From Icerya purchasi (lineage: Eukaryota > Arthropoda > Insecta > Hemiptera > Monophlebidae), in the NCBI GenBank assembly GCA_039619475.1, contig CM077115.1, positions 489,821,352 to 489,885,351 of the forward strand: a stretch of DNA of 64,000 nt, given 5' to 3'. This document shows, one piece after another, positions 25,430 through 36,400 of the stretch (position 1 is the first letter of the stretch; the number at the start of each line of letters is the position of its first letter). The position numbers were made by a program, and so were the translations under genes. The notes beneath the pieces were generated by a model that saw only the letters and a list, made by a program, of their open reading frames with translations, was not told the DNA's origin and did not search any database.

Positions 25430-26085
25430 ACAAAATTTTAAATAAACTACGCAAACATGCCAGAATGAGCATATTTTCAACCCCATTCGAAATTTATAGC
25501 TATAATATTCGCGATGCAACCGGGGGCTACATATTAGTTTTCGTGCTTTTTGACCTTTTCGGCAAATTCGAAAGTTTGGTTTCGAAAACGAAATACGGTT
25601 TCGTTTACGACAAACAGCGATCTTTCCAATGATATAGCACATGCCCGGGAAAAAAAATATTTTTTCCAAAATTTCGAGCTTTCGGTGCCCCGAAGGTCAA
25701 GTTTTAAAGTTGAAAATCCGGATGATCCAAACTAGAGAAATATACGGGGATGCGCATATTTTTAATCGTGTTCAAAATTTTCAGCTTTAATATTCGCATC
25801 GCTAAGCGGGGGGACATGCCATTTTTCGCACTTTTTTGAACTTTACAGCAACTTGGAAAGTTTTGTTAAGGATATGAAATACGGTTTCGTTCTCGACAAA
25901 TAGCAATCTTTCCAACGATATATCACATGCCCGGGAAAAAAAATATTTTTTTCCAAAATTTCGAGCTTTCGGCGCCCCGAAGGTCCAGTTTTAAAGTTGG
26001 AATGCCGGAGGGGGGTGGGACGTGTCATTTTTCGCACTTTTTTGAACTTTTCGGCAACTTTACATAACTTTTGTAGCATAATTTT
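25430..26085. repeat. imperfect tandem repeat of about 286 and 205 bp
   Basis: TCTTTCCAAYGATATADCAC followed by ATGCCCGGG occurs at 25621 and 25907 (286 apart). CGCACTTTTTTGAACTTT occurs at 25828 and 26033 (205 apart). Each unit includes CCAAAATTTCGAGCTTTCGG and a CCCCGAAGG segment. Frames in it are not conserved between units, so it is non-coding. Confidence 0.75.
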
Positions 26086-26388
26086 TTGATTTTATGAAAG
26101 GTCTCCTGCATTTTAGTTTACGTTTTGAATTTCAGCTTTATAATCGGGTGATGAGTTATGATTTTTTAAGTGATTTTTGAGGTCGTTTTATGTACCATAT
26201 TATATATTCTTGACGGTTTTTTGGGTTTTTTGCCGCCCAGAGTAATAATCGGTCATCTTGAAGTTATAGATCGTTTTAAAGAGAATTTTAATTGCGCTTT
26301 ATGTTCCAAATTTGAAGTTTATAAGTCAAGCTGTTCGTGAGTTATTGATTTTTATTTGATATTTTTGTCATTTGTGTACCATCTTATT

Positions 26389-26416
26389 AGGATTCCGTAA
26401 GTTATTACGGAATCCT
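26389..26416. repeat. perfect 12-bp inverted repeat
   Basis: AGGATTCCGTAA, a 4-base spacer, then TTACGGAATCCT. It sits at the right edge of the sequence inserted between the two halves of dispersed-repeat copy A. GGATTCCGTA also occurs at about 25078 near the left edge. Confidence 0.8.
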
Positions 26417-26444
26417 AAAAACGATAAATAATTATTTGCAAAAA

Positions 26445-26600
26445 AATCAATTTTTAATTTAATAAAAATTTAAACACGTCATTCATTACATTTATATAGT
26501 ATAAAAACAGAAATCATAAGAAACTTGTTTTGCAGTGTAGTGGTAAAAGTCGCTTTAGAATAAGATGTAAACCATTGTCCTTGGTTCATGTTGGTCAAGA
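26445..26600 (+). repeat. dispersed repeat copy A (right part) with weak tRNA-like A box
   Basis: CAATTTTTAATTTAATAAAA precedes a tRNA-like A-box region (TGTAGTGGTAAAAG at about 26536). The same arrangement is found on the minus strand at 37010-36820, where the B box is better preserved. Confidence 0.45.
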
Positions 26601-26964
26601 TATCGGCCGACAGTTAGGAACGTACGTTGTAACGAAACGGTTTCTTTTTAGGAACACAGCGTTAAATGAAATAATCGATCTTGTTCGAACAGTATCGTTT
26701 TCGTTCGTCTTAATCAGCTGACTCTAGCCAAAAAAGGACAGCATGCTCGATGTTTTATATAAATTAAAAAAATGACTTTAAAAAGCTGCCTAATGCTTTT
26801 TTATAAATTTCGGAATCGCAATTGGAGATCGTGGGAGGCGGTTCTCTTCGACACAGATTAGAACAGAAGTTAGTCTCTATAATGCAATTGTTCACATAAG
26901 CTAGAGCAACGGCGTATGCTGCGTTAAATTTACCAAAACGAGTAAAGCAACATCGCTGAAAAAT

Positions 26965-29235
26965 TTTCCTGATTCATGGAACACCTAAGTTGTTATCCCT
27001 ATTGCCAAGTCTGCCCTTCGACCTATTTCTTTAGCTTCTTGCCTAAGAAAACTCTTTGAAAGCATGTTTAAGAGCTTGTCTGGTGGCTGGAACAAAATAA
27101 CTTGCTTCCAGACAATCAGTTTGGTTTTCGTCCCGGCTTAGCCCCTCCAGTTTGTATCAGTCTTTTCCTTGTTGACATTTATAAATCATTTATTTCCGAT
27201 GAATTCACAATTGCAGCTTTTATTGACGTAGCCAGTGCATAAAGACGTCCATCTTCCCACGCTCAAAAACGTTATGATTTCTTTAAATATCCCTGCATCC
27301 ATATCCTTCTTAATTATCAGTCTTTTTCAAAGTCAAACTGCCCTTCTTTTTGCTCCTTCCTTTTCCGCCTCAAGGAAGATCTTCCAAGGCTTTCCGCAAG
27401 GTTCTTTCCTTAGCCCTACTTTATTTAATTTGTATATTTCCAAAATTTGTTTTTCTCTCCTTAAAAACCAAATCTTTATTTTTTTCAGGTGATATTCTTA
27501 TTTACTCCTCTTCCCGTAATTTTCTAGTTGCCAATGAGGAACTAAACAGCTCCTTAAGAACTCTAGAAAATGCTCTTTCTAACATTCATCTCTCATTTCC
27601 TAAATCAGAACCTGTAGTCTTCACCCTTCGGCCTTACATTCCGGGCTCATTTGAGGTAAATCTAAAAAATCATTCCATTCCAATAGTCAATTCTTTTCGT
27701 TATCATCTGGGTATCATTTTATCCCCTAGTCTGTTTTTCCATGAACATATCAGCCATTCATATGCTCCATCGCTTAAAGTCTTAAACCTTCTGAAAGCCC
27801 TCCCACCGACGAGATGGTGATCCTTCTGTGTTAATAATATTGTACAAATCTTTCATATGCTCTAGATTGGATTATTGCAGTTTCTTATATTGGAACTCTT
27901 CCAAATCCGTTCTCTGTAAATTAGATCGCCTCCAAAACGGTTGCCTTCGGCTTTGCTTTGAGGTCATCTCTTATTCCAGCCATTCTATCTGAATCCAACA
28001 TCTGTCCTCTGTTCATCCGAAGGTCTTATTTGGGTTATCGCTTTCTCATGAAACGTTTTTCCACTTCCTCGTCAAATATCAGTACCTCTTATTCTTTTAT
28101 CCTTCGTCACTGGCGTTTTTCCTCCAATTAAATTCCTATACTATCTCATATTTTCTAAATTTTCCACTTTTTTTAGTTCCCATCACAATCTTCCATTGTT
28201 TTCTTACGCCTATTCCAAATTGTTAAAGTCACCAAATATCATTTGAACCCCATACTTCCTTAAATTCTCTCCTTCTCGTATTGTCAGTGTGGAATTTAGT
28301 AATACAATAAATTCTCTATTCCGCGATCACTCTTTAATTTCTACTAACGGATCGAAGAGCCCGAGCGGAGTAGGGGCGACATTTTTGTTCTCTCAGTTCA
28401 GTCATTCGCAGTCCTTTAGACTTCCGTCCTTTTGTTCTGTCTTTACTGCGGAATCTGTTACCATCTTACAAGCCATTATTTATATTTCCTTTTCTGCAAG
28501 TCCTTCCAAATTCTTTATTGTTTCTGACTCTTTAAGTGTTCTCCTATCGCTATCTCCACCTTTCCTTTCTCCTTCCACTGATGCCGTCATCCTTTCTATT
28601 CGTTCTCTTCTCCATGATCTATCCTCATCGACGTCTACCCAGATTGACTTTCTTTGGATTTCCGGACATTCGGGCATTGATGGAAGTGTAGCCGTCGACT
28701 TTCTTGCTAAAGCTGCAGCGTCCAATGAAAATTTAATTAGTAGGGTTCCAGCACACAATATTCTTCTTCCAACTAAATCCTGCCATCTTAGGAACTCTAT
28801 TTATGTTTCTCTTTTCGCTAATCCTAATTCCCCTTTAATCTTTTGATTAACCCTGTTCCTTCTTCTTGTCCTTGGTTCTATGATTTCCCCAGTTTGCGTC
28901 GGTTCATAATTACTAAAGTATGTCGGTTTCTCGCATAGTATCTTTCCTTCTTCTCTAAATTGCTTTTCCTTGGCTGCATCTCCTAATTATCCATTGGATT
29001 CTGAAGGTTTCCAGTATGTTTGTGATGCGAACCACGTATTCTTCGAGTGTTCTCTTTATTATCAACTTTTAAAGCTTGCTCTTCCTGCTCCTTTCAACGC
29101 CTCCTATGCTCTTTGTCCGCCTATTCTCTCAGTTGTTCCTGTTCTAGAGATGTTCCTTGATTCCATTGCTCATGGAATAAAAATATAGTTTCCATTCTGT
29201 TTCGTGCATCTCTTCTAACGATAAAAAAGAAAAAC
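26965..29235 (+). mobile_element. degenerate I-like retrotransposon copy (RT to C terminus)
   Basis: Pieces in order: LASCLRKLFESMFK (27030), FVP-PLQFVSVF, IPASISFLIISLFQSQTALL, FQGFPQGSFLSPTLFNLY (27390), FSGDILIYSSS (27485, the place of the catalytic FADD, now lost), NSFRYHLGIILSPSLFFHEHIS (27700). Then comes a long RNase H frame 28289-28846 with ISTNGSKSPSGVGATFLFS, FTAESVTILQA, VSDSLSVL and ISGHSGIDGSVAVDFLAKAA. Finally FVCDANHVFFECSLYYQ sits at 29020. RNase H is well preserved (first Asp changed to Asn) while RT is not. An A-rich end lies at about 29222-29235. Confidence 0.75.
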
Positions 29236-29239
29236 ATAA

Positions 29240-29950
29240 TTAATTTAAAAAAATATCAACATTATTATGTTTGTCGGCTGCAAAAATTCGATTACAAGCG
29301 AAAATAATAATTTTTCTTGGTTTAAAGCATAAAGCAGGAGAAAAAGTGGTACAAAAGAAATTACATTGTTCTTGCGGCGAGGAGCGAATGGAAAGAAAGG
29401 CGGCTGAAGGTATTACTTCATTCACTCGAAAAACTTCAAAATTACGGCCAAATAGCTTTCAGCTATTATTCGGCGACTCTTTTACTTTTTCGCGTTTCAT
29501 TCGTGCTACTAGTATTATTTCACTTAGGATTTTATTTTATTTTTCGCGAGTAAGCGAAATTTCTCTTTCATTTTACGAGTTTTAAATAAAAATGCACCCC
29601 TTAAATTCGAAAAAGAAACAACGCGAAAGACCACGAATGTATTGCGACTCGTAATGATAGCAGGCGAAGGTAGATATAGTTCAACAATGGCGTTATAGTA
29701 GCGCTGTTTCTCTAACAAACAAGTAACTTCTAATGATTTTTCTTCTGAAACTGCGCGAGAAATAAACGACATTTTTAAACAACATCTTCGCTTCACACGA
29801 AATTATTCCTGCAAAAATTATTAGCAATTAAAATACAAATTAAAACGTAAATTTATGCAAACGGAAACTTTGGCGACAAACGATAAAAATTTACATAAAT
29901 CATTTCAATAATTGTCTAATGAATATACACATATACATACATATATATAT
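29240..29950. other. AT-rich intergenic DNA
   Basis: Nothing is recognised; a TA microsatellite at about 29940-29955 leads into the next repeat. Confidence 0.5.
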
Positions 29951-29994
29951 ATATTAATTACAATGTAATTCTTAGGCTACCCCCCATTAGAAAA

Positions 29995-30698
29995 AATGTC
30001 ACAATTTTATGTAACGAAAAATGTCTCAATTTTATGTAACGCTTGTTACATTTCATAGGATTTTTGTTATTGTTATTTAAAGAATGTCACAATTTTATGT
30101 AACGAAAAATGTCCCAATTTTATGTAACGTTTGTTACATTTCATAGGATTTTTGTTATTGTTATTTAAAGAATGTCACAATTTTACGTAACGAAAAATGT
30201 CCCAATTTTATATAACGTTTGTTACATTTCATAGGATTTTTGTTATTGTTATTTAAAGAATGTCACAATTTTATGTAACGAAAAATGTCCCAATTTTATG
30301 TAACGTTTGTTACATTTCATAGGATTTTTGTTATTGTTATTTAAAGAATGTCACAATTTTACGTAACGAAAAATGTCCCAATTTTATATAACGTTTGTTA
30401 CATTTCATAGGATTTTTGTTATTGTTATTTAAAGAATGTCACAATTTTATGTAACGAAAAATGTCCCAATTTTATGTAACGTTTGTTACATTTCATAGGA
30501 TTTTTGTTATTGTTATTTAAAGAATGTCACAATTTTATATAACGTTTGTTACATTTCATAGGATTTTTGTTATTGTTATTTAAAGAATGTCACAATTTTA
30601 TGTAACGAAAAATGTCCCAATTTCATGTAACGTTTGTTACATTTCATAGGATTTTTGTTATTGTTATTTAAAGAATGTCACAATTTTATGTAACGAAA
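29995..30698 (+). repeat. 88-bp tandem array with alternating two-unit order
   Basis: Units start at 29995, 30083, 30171, 30259, 30347, 30435, 30523 (a 63-bp unit), 30586 and 30674 (partial). Each has AATGTCACAATTTT, AAAAATGTCCCAATTTT, GTTTGTTACATTTCATAGG and TTTTTGTTATTGTTATTTAAAG. Units at 30171 and 30347 carry ACGTAACG plus TATATAACG, while 30083, 30259 and 30435 carry TGTAACG twice, so types A and B alternate (176-bp higher-order unit). Confidence 0.95.
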
Positions 30699-31603
30699 TC
30701 TCTTCTTCTTTTTTCTAAAGGCTTAGCCTTGTCGGTGCGAATTTTAACTTTCATTCTTCTCTTTCCATTGCTATCTTCTTCATTTCTGAGTACTTTTTGC
30801 AACCAGCCATTTCTATCATTTGTCCAATAATCGTCTTCCTTGATCGACCTTTTCCTTTCTTGCCATTAATTACATTTGTTGTTTTAATTCTTCAAGTCTT
30901 CCCGCTAGTATTAATGACCTTACGTTCCATGTACCTATTCGAATGTGATTTTTTACTTTCGCATGATGACCTGGGGATTGGTATCTCGATTCTTCAGCGT
31001 ATTTGTCCTCTCCTACAGAGTTCTGTGCCAGCAAGGGCCCAGGAGGACTCAAAACCACCTGCATTGCTACTGGGAACCGCCTATTGTCTGACACACTACC
31101 AGTGTGTCCCATAGGAGCAGCATTTATATTTTTCCTTTGATACGCCATAATTCTTGAGAAAGTTTACAGTGGTGGTTTCCCGTTGCTTTCCACTGGATTT
31201 TCTGTTGGGGTTTACTCCAAGAACCCGGTTTTAAAGCGCCGGATAGTTGCCTATCTGCTCTGCTCTAGATTGTATTCACCAATCCGACTGGGGCACATAT
31301 GTCACGAGCGAGCTGCTGATCGTCTGCTGATGTTAATGCAGTGATAATTTAATAGCAAGTACACCTTCGACAAGTGAACCTCCCTCCGGTTCCCTATCAG
31401 GGTGCGTTGTGAGTTCCGGTATAGCTTTTTTAATCAGCGCTAAGCCCGCCGAAAAAGAAATTACCACCCTGCACGACGTGGCGTACAGAACTCACGTGGT
31501 TGTTGTTTCGTTTCTCCGTCGGTGGGACTAGTACCATGGACGATCGAGTGACTACTTGCTAGAGAAAATGTCTCTAGTTACAATAACCTGCGCCCCGCAG
31601 GGC
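30697..31603 (-). mobile_element. internally deleted RTE-like retrotransposon derivative
   Basis: Flanked by ATGTAACGA on both sides (30688-30696 and 31604-31612), although the host repeat itself contains this word. On the minus strand: about 300 bp of leader starting GCCCTGCGGGGC, then a 93-codon frame (31148-30870), then a 3' region ending in an AAGAAGAAGAGATT tail. The frame ends IRIGTWNVRSLILAGRLEEL, the start of an RTE-type endonuclease. It then stops and jumps to GKKGKGRSRKTIIGQ-like sequence, the usual C-terminal end of RTE ORFs. The central endonuclease and RT are therefore deleted; if mobile it would depend on a full-length RTE. Its leader recurs at 57436-57734. Confidence 0.7.
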
Positions 31604-31839
31604 ATGTAACGACATATGTAACGAAAAAATGTCTTAATTTTATATAATGAAAGTTAAATGTTAGGATAGGATATTTGCGATTATGTAATTTTTTTTTTGT
31701 CTTGATGCCAGTAAGAATTACGTTGTAAATTTTGATCATTTTATACAAAGTAAAGAAGAGAAAGAGACAGAAATGAAAGCAAGAGGAGTCAAGGGGCACA
31801 GCCCCTTACGAGGTCAAAGTGACCGAGTTTATATATATT

Positions 31840-32930
31840 GAGACGGATTCGGCAGCTGAAGCGAGTTTATTACGCTTTATACGCCTTAGATAACGCTGTC
31901 CGAGGTAGAAATTATTATTTCGATTTAATTTCATTTATATGTCGGGTTTTTCTCGGGCAGCGGAAGACAACGGTGAATTGCGATCGGCGACGCGGTTTCG
32001 GCCGAGCTGTGTGGTAATCCCGAACGCAGCGGCTATCGGCTGTGTTCGCGGGGTAGCGAGCGTGGTCGAAAATCGCGGAGAAATAGCGTTTACCGTTGAT
32101 AAGGATATAAGTACAAGTACATGTACAAGTATAGAGCGTAGAACTGCGAGAGTCGCGACCGAATTAATAAAAATCCCGGAAAGACAGGGATAGCTGCCGG
32201 TTAAAATACATAGAAATAGTAGAATGTTCTAGAACAGTCGGTGGCGTAATATACATATTTTAATTTAAAAGGTATCGGGTAATTTCGACGATGCGTATAT
32301 GTCGATCGGCAAAAGCCCCGTCAGGTACCGAGATCTATCTAGTCGCTTTCTTGGCTAATCGATAGCCAGTCGTTGTTTAATTGCTCGGCAATTAACTCGT
32401 CGCCTGTGAGAGTGTAATTACGGGTCGCTCTATTGACGGACCACCGAACAGTCGATTCCGACTGACCGTTTTTCTGTTGGCCGCATTTTTGGATTATGCA
32501 CATCGACACATGTTACGCCGTTTGGCAAATTTAGTCATTTCTTTTTATTAATTTTTTTGTCTAGTCGTTACATACGAATATTTGTTTTTTTGTTTCTTCC
32601 GCATTTTGGTTAATATACAATTTTTTTCTTTTCAAGTTTTCGTCATTTGGACACGTGGTTACCCCGTGATATCTCCACCGGGAGAGATACCGCCATCGAA
32701 CGGCGGATTTCGCGAGTCGTTTTTTTGTTATATTTTTTTTTTTTTATGATTAAAAGCCTAAAGCTCTGCTAGGCCGAGCTTTCCGGGAATAGCAAACCGG
32801 TAATTTTTGCTATTGGCGCCCGCAATAATAGTTTCCGATATATTTTTTTTATATTTTTTTTTGATAATATTTTAATCCATCCTCATCTGAAAATCTCCAA
32901 GAAGGAAGAAAATCAATTTATATCAACTGG
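31840..32930. other. CpG-rich stretch with one ATG frame and a possible retroelement primer-binding site
   Basis: An 84-codon ATG frame at 31939-32193 is arginine/alanine-rich with no recognised domain. Its G+C content is well above the surroundings. AGAATGTTCTA (32226) and an ATTGGCGCCCG site (about 32812) also occur in the same order near 14345 and 14549. The shared segments could be the ends of LTRs followed by a tRNA primer-binding site, but no LTR boundaries could be drawn. Confidence 0.3.
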
Positions 32931-32994
32931 CTCCCAAAACAGGGACAATATCGATTCATATCAATATATATATATATATATACATACATATATA

Positions 32995-33753
32995 CAGGGT
33001 GTTCTGAAACAAATTCAGTACAATTTTTTTTTACACTATGAAGCTCGTCAAAATAAATAAAAAAGTCCTGAGAGAAAAATCGTTCGGGCAAACAGTTAAT
33101 TAGTTGTAACTAATTTAATTATTTAATTTAAATTAAAAAATATTTTTTTTTATAAATCAATATTTTTTAAACACAAAAAAGGAAATAAATATTGAAAAGA
33201 AGTAAAATAATCGTAAATGTATAATCAACAATGATTTGTCAATGGCCTAGATGCTCAATATGTTGACCAGCTTGCTGTACCACGCACTCAGATCTTTGCG
33301 TAACGTTGTTTACAGCCCCCCGTTTCTAGAAGTACTGATGTTCGTCGGATTTCGTCAAACGCTGCGACGATCCGCCGTATGCAGTCGTCCCTTGAGTTGA
33401 TTAGCGCACGATACACCTTTCCCTTAATGCAACACCGCAAGAAAAAATCCAGAGGAGTTATATACCTTGCTGCCCATTCAATCGGTTCGAGGCGCTCTAT
33501 CCACCTGTCCGGGAAGAATTCGTCCAAATGCCTTCTTACAACTCTGTTGTAGTGTACCGATGCTCCAATTTTTATTTCAAAACATATTGAATCATAAAAA
33601 TATATATTTACTTTTCTATAACAATGAATTAATTTAATTAATTATATCTAATTAATTGTTTGTCCAAATGATTTTTCCTCGGGACTTTTCTGTTCATCTT
33701 GACGAGCTTTATCGCATAAAATAAATTTCCTGAATTAGTTTCAGAACACCCTA
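32995..33753 (-). mobile_element. Tc1/mariner-superfamily derivative with long TIRs
   Basis: The left end CAGGGTGTTCTGAAACAAAT and the reverse complement of the right end TAGGGTGTTCTGAAACTAAT continue as inverted repeats for roughly 120 bp, including AAGCTCGTCAAAAT and AGTTAATTAG-like blocks. The left end abuts TA. The minus-strand frame 33527-33288 gives FFPDRWIERLEPIEWAARY and TPLDFFLRC, the region around the third catalytic Asp of IS630/Tc1/mariner transposases (usually SPDL-PLDFFLWG). It is followed by VYRALINSRDDCIRRIVAAFDEIR. Only this C-terminal piece remains, so it is a deletion derivative. Confidence 0.7.
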
Positions 33754-33779
33754 CATATATATATATATATATATATATT

Positions 33780-34200
33780 AATTACAACGTAATTCTTAGG
33801 CTACCCCCCATTCGAAAAAATGTCCCAGAAAAATGTCCCAAAAAAATGTCCCAATTTTATGTAACGCTAAATGTCCCAAAAAAATGTCCCAATTTTATGT
33901 AACGTTTGTTATATTTTGTAGAATTTTTGTTATTGTTATTTAAAAAATGTCACGATTTTATGTAATGAAATATGTAACGAAAAATGTAACGAAAAAATGT
34001 CTTAATTTTATATAACGGAAGGTAAATGTTAGAATAGGATTTTTGTGGTTATGTTATTTTTTGTGTGTGTTGATGCCAGTAAGAATTACGCTTTGTAAAT
34101 TTTGATCATTTTATACAAAGTATAGAAGAGAAAGAGACAGGAATGAAAGCAGGAGGGGTCAAGGGGCACAGCCCCTTGCGAGGCCAAAGTGGCCGAGTTT
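33780..34200 (+). mobile_element. Helentron-associated-like repeat, copy 2
   Basis: 5' subTIR AATTACAACGTAATTCTTA (33780-33798); short core with one to two units; 3' counterpart TAAGAATTACG-CTTTGTAAATT (34080-34101); hairpins AAGGGGC-ACA-GCCCCTT (34161-34177) and GGCC-AAAGT-GGCC (34182-34194). TA microsatellites flank it. It adjoins the Tc1/mariner derivative with no gap. Confidence 0.5.
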
Positions 34201-34208
34201 ATATGTTA

Positions 34209-34244
<36 letters not shown>

Positions 34245-34246
<2 letters not shown>

Positions 34247-34880
34247 GCGTATGAAATCGTTAAATTGAATTTGTTTCATATTTGATATATAATTTTGTTT
34301 GAAAACGGTTTTGAAAATGATTTGCGTGGCCGCTAGGGGCGCGGTGAGAAATACTGATGCAAAAAAGAATAAATAGCAGCGAAGCCGAAAATAATACTCG
34401 TATTTTCAAGAAATTAATCTTTCGTTCGTACATCTGCATTCGGCTCGATGTCATTTCCAACGGAAGAAAAAGTCCGTTCAAGTTTCGAATGTCAGTGTTG
34501 CTCAAAGTAGTGCACTAGCAACAGGGCACACGTATTAACGTGTAATATTACCGACAAAAATAACATGACCACCCCTTCCAGTTATTCTTCCCCTCCACGG
34601 ATCGTCTTTTTGTTTCACCTGTATACCAATTCGAGCGTTCTTTATTCCCACCTGTTTACATTTCTAGACAAATGATATAACACGGCGAGTGTTATGTATC
34701 TGATATGGACCGACGCGGTTAGTGAAAAGAGTGTGGTAGTTCCCTCTGTGCCATCCTTTAATGTTCCATTAATGCCGTCTTCAATTCAGTTTTACGAAAA
34801 AAAATTATCTGTATCGAGTATTCATCAATAGGTTATCTGGAGAAATTATTCAATAGATTATTTAATACAGATAAAGGAAG
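34245..34880. other. intergenic DNA, nothing recognised
   Basis: There are no motifs beyond the flanking TA microsatellite at about 34214-34240. Confidence 0.4.
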
Positions 34881-34889
34881 CCAAAAGCT

Positions 34890-35100
34890 TAATATGGAGC
34901 TTGTTCATGTATTACGTTTCAATTTAAGGAGGTTACGACGTAATTGGGACGAAGTTGTAGCAGACTTTTCTAGGACACCCGGTAGTGTGATTTTTATGTT
35001 AACGTTTAAGGTGGGAAAAAACGAATTAACTATGTACAATATCTCGCGTTCATCAAACTATGGCAAAAAAAAAAAGCGAATGAGTATAATAGAGAATTTA
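34890..35100 (+). pseudogene. CR1-like endonuclease N-terminal fragment
   Basis: An ATG frame gives VLRFNLRRLRRNWDEVVADF and VGKNELTMYNISRSSNYG, an eroded version of the start of a CR1-superfamily APE endonuclease (normally LHLNIRSL...DELL...LTET...YNIPGY). The asparagine and spacing persist, but LTET has become LTFK. A second, better copy begins at 35274. Confidence 0.5.
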
Positions 35101-35273
35101 TTATTATCGGTAATAATAGCTTTTTGATTCTCCTCTCAAATATGACGTCTTTAATTCAGTATCGGAGTAAACAAAATTGTAAGAATTACAGTAGTATCAG
35201 AAAATGGACTGGTAATGTAAACAGCATATTAAATGTAAATAATACACTACGAATTAATACGGGGAATTACTTC

Positions 35274-36400
35274 ACGTGTTGCACTTAAACATAAGAACGG
35301 TGAGACGTAACTGGGACGAATTTATAACTTACATTCACAGGTCATCTTTAAGTGTTATCGTATTAACCGAAACTAATATAAGTAAAGATGAATTAAATTT
35401 ATATAATATAACTGGATTCACGAATATTGGACTACAAAGACCGGAGGAATTTCATAAATAATAAGTTTAGATGTCACATTCGGGAAGTTAATAATAGGCC
35501 AAGCATGAACCTGATGATGATAGATATAGATATCTGCGAAAACAATCCTTTACGACTAATTTAAGTATATAGATCACCGAGCAGTAAGCGAATTTATAAA
35601 CGAAACCGCTACACTCCTAAAAAAATTAAGTAACAAAGATAATTTCCTGATTTGCGGTGATTTTAATATCGATTTATTTCTTCATAATACACAGGTTGAG
35701 AACTTTTTAAACGTAATTTATGGGTCAGAAGGAGTACAGTTAATAAATGAAATTACGAGAGATGAAGAACGGATAGATAGAAGTACTCAATCATGTATAG
35801 ACAACATATTTATTAAGTATAATACAAATGAAATTACTTCGGGAATTATTAACGGACCATTATATCATCTGTTGTTCAACCTATTAGAAACTCTCTAAAA
35901 TATGTTTTTTATGATTAAAAAAAGTTGCAGAATAAGATAATTAATCATAACTGGAACGAGGTAAGTTTCTCTACAACGGCAGGAAATACGTATAATCATC
36001 TACATTCAGTCTTTAAAGGCTTTTACAAATAATGCAAATTGGAAGTACACGGGAGAGTAAAAAAGTAAATAATTATAGTCCTAAAAAGAAATAGACGAGT
36101 CCAAAAATAATTAATTTTATGAAAATCAAAGATCAGTTAAACTTAATAAAGAAAATAGAACCAATATTCGATACAAAAACTTATTTAGAAAATATCAAAA
36201 TATAGTTACAACTGAAATAAGGAATGCGAAACACAAAAGTTTTACCAAAGTCAAATAGTGAAGGCAAATAATGATAGTAAAAAAGTGTGGAATGTAATTA
36301 ACAATATTGTTAATAAAAACCAAAATAACAAAAGATTATTTCATTTTAAACCTTTCTGGAAATGCTGCAATAGTAGACGAACAATTTAATGAATACTTCA
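35274..36400 (+). pseudogene. CR1-like retrotransposon endonuclease fragment
   Basis: Starts MLHLNIRTVRRNWDEFITYI and continues SVIVLTETNISKDELNLYNI, with the catalytic Glu in LTET. Further frames give NFLICGDFNIDLF (DxN motif), NFLNVIYGSEGVQLINEITR and SCIDNIFIKY, the usual middle of CR1-like endonucleases, broken by stops. Coding signal fades by about 36390, before a T-rich tract. RT is absent. Confidence 0.65.

Larger units (their letters stand above)
29956..31830 (+). mobile_element. Helentron-associated-like (HINE/DINE-1-like) repeat, copy 1, interrupted
   Basis: The 5' subterminal repeat AATTACAATGTAATTCTTA lies at 29956-29974. Its inverted counterpart TAAGAATTACGTTGTAAATT lies at 31712-31731. 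Between them is a tandem-repeat core. Downstream are two hairpins: AAGGGGC-ACA-GCCCCTT (31791-31807) and GGTC-AAAGT-GACC (31812-31824), then GAGTTTATATAT. This order (5' subTIR, minisatellite core, 3' subTIR, 3' hairpin, no flanking duplication other than T/A-rich DNA) matches what is known of Helentron-derived non-autonomous elements. An RTE-like element (30697-31603) is inserted in the core. No Rep/helicase is encoded. Confidence 0.5.

Noticed and set aside
29995..30698. CRISPR-like array
   Set aside because: Repeats are contiguous with no unique spacers, and the DNA is eukaryotic.
31304..31608. A 300-bp repeat with TG...CA-like ends, first considered a solo LTR
   Set aside because: No matching flanking duplication; the duplication ATGTAACGA brackets the larger 907-bp RTE-like unit, so the block is its leader.
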